Shown here: positions 62,784-64,000 of the stretch, one piece after another
Numbering within the stretch: position 1 is the first letter of the stretch
Layout of the letters: the number at the start of each line of letters is the position of its first letter
From: Janthinobacterium violaceinigrum
Lineage (GTDB): Bacteria; Pseudomonadota; Gammaproteobacteria; Burkholderiales; Burkholderiaceae_D
Length of the DNA stretch: 64,000 nucleotides
Assembly (NCBI RefSeq): GCF_009208555.1
Contig: NZ_WFLI01000006.1
Location: 170,478 to 234,477, forward strand
Reading direction: 5' to 3'
Notes under the pieces: model-generated
Told to the model about the DNA's origin: nothing
What the model saw: the letters and a program-made list of their open reading frames with translations, nothing else
The model's database searches: none
Made by a program: the position numbers and the translations under genes

Positions 62784-63364
62784 AGACCGTGGCGGAAGTG
62801 TCATGCATCAACCTCTTGCCGTACCGCCCGGCAGCACGGCGCAGGCGTATACAGCTCCTGCTGTGGCAACTGGCCGGCGGGGCGCTGCTGGGATTGCTGC
62901 TGGGGCTGGCGGCAGGCGCCTGGCTGCAGCACCGGCTCGATGCGCAGCTGCGCCGCCAGCAGGACTGGCGCAATGCCATGCAGCAGCTCGATGCCGTCTT
63001 GCTCGCCGGCAAGCGGGTGCAGGGCGAGACGGCGGCGCTGGTGCTGCGCCAGCAGGCCATTGCCGGCCTGCAAGAGCAACGCCATGCCTGGGTGCGCATG
63101 CTGGCGGCCCTGGCCCAGGCGATGCCGGCCGGTGCGGCCTTGCACAGTGTGCGCCAGGAAACGGCGCTGGTGCGCTTGCAAGGGCAGGCCGTTTCGCAGG
63201 ACAAGGTCGCGGCATTGCTGCTGGCGCTGGAGCAGGCCGCGCCCTGGTCACGGCCGGAAGTGCTGGAAGTGCGCAGTGCGGCCGACGGCACCGTGGAATG
63301 GACGATACGGCTGGCTTTGGCAAGCGCCGGGCGCCTGTCCCCTAAGCCTGGCCCTGGAGGTTGA
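62780..63364 (+). CDS. pilN: type IV pilus assembly protein PilN
   Basis: The 194-residue inner-membrane protein has the cytoplasmic PilM-binding motif INLLPYRP near its N-terminus, one membrane helix (about 28-49, LAGGALLGLLLGLAAGAWL), a coiled coil and a ferredoxin-like periplasmic domain. It overlaps pilM by 4 bp. With PilO it forms the alignment subcomplex of the pilus machine. Confidence 0.93.
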   Translation: MKTVAEVSCINLLPYRPAARRRRIQLLLWQLAGGALLGLLLGLAAGAWLQHRLDAQLRRQQDWRNAMQQLDAVLLAGKRVQGETAALVLRQQAIAGLQEQRHAWVRMLAALAQAMPAGAALHSVRQETALVRLQGQAVSQDKVAALLLALEQAAPWSRPEVLEVRSAADGTVEWTIRLALASAGRLSPKPGPGG

Positions 63365-63366
63365 TC

Positions 63367-64000
63367 ATGCTGAGCTTGAAAACCGCATCGCTGTGGCCCT
63401 TGCCCGTGCGCCTCGCTTGCGCAGCCCTGGCCGCGACGCTGGCGGCCGTGCTGCTGTACGCCGCGTGGCTCGCTGGCTTGATGGCTGCCGTGCAAGTGGC
63501 GCAGGGAGAGGGGGACCGCTTGCGCGCCGCTTATCTGTCGGCGCAAGCCGGGGCGAAACTATTGCCGCAGTGGCGGGCGCAGCAGCGCCAGGCTGGCGCC
63601 GAGCTTGCCCTCCTGGAGCAGCAACTGCCCGATCCGCAAGCGATGGCGGCGCTGCTGACGGACATCGACGCCGCAGGCCAGTCCCGCGGCTTGCAATTTT
63701 CGCTGTTCAAGCCGGGCGCGGCCCGGCCGCAAGCGCCCTATGTCGCCTTGCCGATCGCCGTGCAGCTGCGCGGCGGCTACCACGCCATGGGTGCGCTGCT
63801 GGCGGACCTGGCGCACCTGCCGCGCATCGTCACGGTGCATGAGCTGGCTTTGAACATCGGCAAGGACCGCTTGCTGACGCTCGATGCCGTGCTGCAAGCG
63901 TATCGCTTGCCCGACGCGGGGGAACGGGCGGCGCAAGCGGCCTTGCCGTCCGCAGCGGGCGCGCCCGCCGCCGTGCCGGCATGGCGCCCGCTGGCGGCAG
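63367..64000 (+). CDS. pilO: type IV pilus assembly protein PilO, partial
   Basis: The gene starts at 63367 behind GGAGG and runs off the window after 211 codons. One membrane helix (about 15-38) is followed by a coiled coil and the PilO domain with ALLTDIDAAGQSRGLQFSLF, YVALPIAVQLRGGYHAMGAL and PRIVTVHELAL. PilO pairs with PilN. The C-terminal end here is Ala-rich (ERAAQAALPSAAGAPAAVPA), an extension beyond the usual end, and the stop lies outside the window. Confidence 0.92.
   Translation, partial: MLSLKTASLWPLPVRLACAALAATLAAVLLYAAWLAGLMAAVQVAQGEGDRLRAAYLSAQAGAKLLPQWRAQQRQAGAELALLEQQLPDPQAMAALLTDIDAAGQSRGLQFSLFKPGAARPQAPYVALPIAVQLRGGYHAMGALLADLAHLPRIVTVHELALNIGKDRLLTLDAVLQAYRLPDAGERAAQAALPSAAGAPAAVPAWRPLAA

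Noticed and set aside
1..64000. tRNA, rRNA, CRISPR array, insertion sequence or prophage
   Set aside because: No cloverleaf, rRNA core sequence, regularly spaced long repeats or transposase/integrase product was recognised on either strand.

Overview
The window is a chromosomal segment of a high-GC betaproteobacterium. The best match by protein content is Burkholderiales, family Oxalobacteraceae, Janthinobacterium/Massilia type. This placement is inference from sequence recall. It rests on a 127-residue S12, a long basic/Ala-rich tail on S3, a system II (Ccs1/CcsA) cytochrome c maturation pair, a PEP-CTERM protein, and the classic mrcA/pilMNO divergence. No tRNA, rRNA, CRISPR array, transposase or phage gene was recognised.

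Layout. (1) 1-4260: an exported methyltransferase (cut by the window edge), a divergent flavin-fold/MocR pair, a spermidine-synthase-like protein and a lone PEP-CTERM protein. (2) 4417-11777, minus strand: one operon for a MacAB-like ABC export system (adaptor, ATPase, two FtsX-type permeases) followed by an NtrC-family response regulator and its kinase. A near-consensus sigma-54 promoter lies in front of the first gene. (3) 11977-15495: a membrane-anchored MutS-family ATPase and a convergent phosphoethanolamine-transferase-like enzyme. (4) 15721-41298: the translation block rpsL-rpsG-fusA-tuf-rpsJ, then rplC to rpsQ, rplN to rpsK (with secY, infA, rpmJ), rpsD-rpoA and rplQ. It is interrupted between rpsJ and rplC by about 6.2 kb holding a DUF817 membrane protein, a TPR lipoprotein, creBCD and a small secreted cysteine-rich protein. 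The insert has a large palindrome at its left edge, a terminator at its right edge, and a fresh sigma-70 promoter for rplC. (5) 41411-50607: dsbD, then a compact envelope-stress locus: a Spy-like chaperone divergent from an OmpR-family regulator, kinase, RND adaptor and RND pump. (6) 50881-59329: a CPTC/transmembrane/proline-rich protein of unknown role, engB, cytochrome c4, ccs1-ccsA, msrPQ, lptM and cyaY. The theme is periplasmic redox, heme and Fe-S. (7) 59393-64000: a paired-palindrome repeat, mrcA (PBP1A), and divergently pilM-pilN-pilO. PilM lacks most of its central region.

Several loci share one logic: sensing of the envelope coupled to its maintenance. Three two-component systems (sigma-54 type with an ABC exporter, CreBC with CreD, and one with Spy and an RND pump) sit within 42 kb. 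DsbD, MsrPQ, the cytochrome c system and PBP1A handle periplasmic thiol, methionine, heme and wall chemistry. The observations most worth a second look are the split S10 operon with its cargo, the palindromically spaced cysteine microprotein behind an 11-bp-phased operator-like array, the sigma-54 promoter served by a regulator with an altered GAFTGA loop, and the short PilM.
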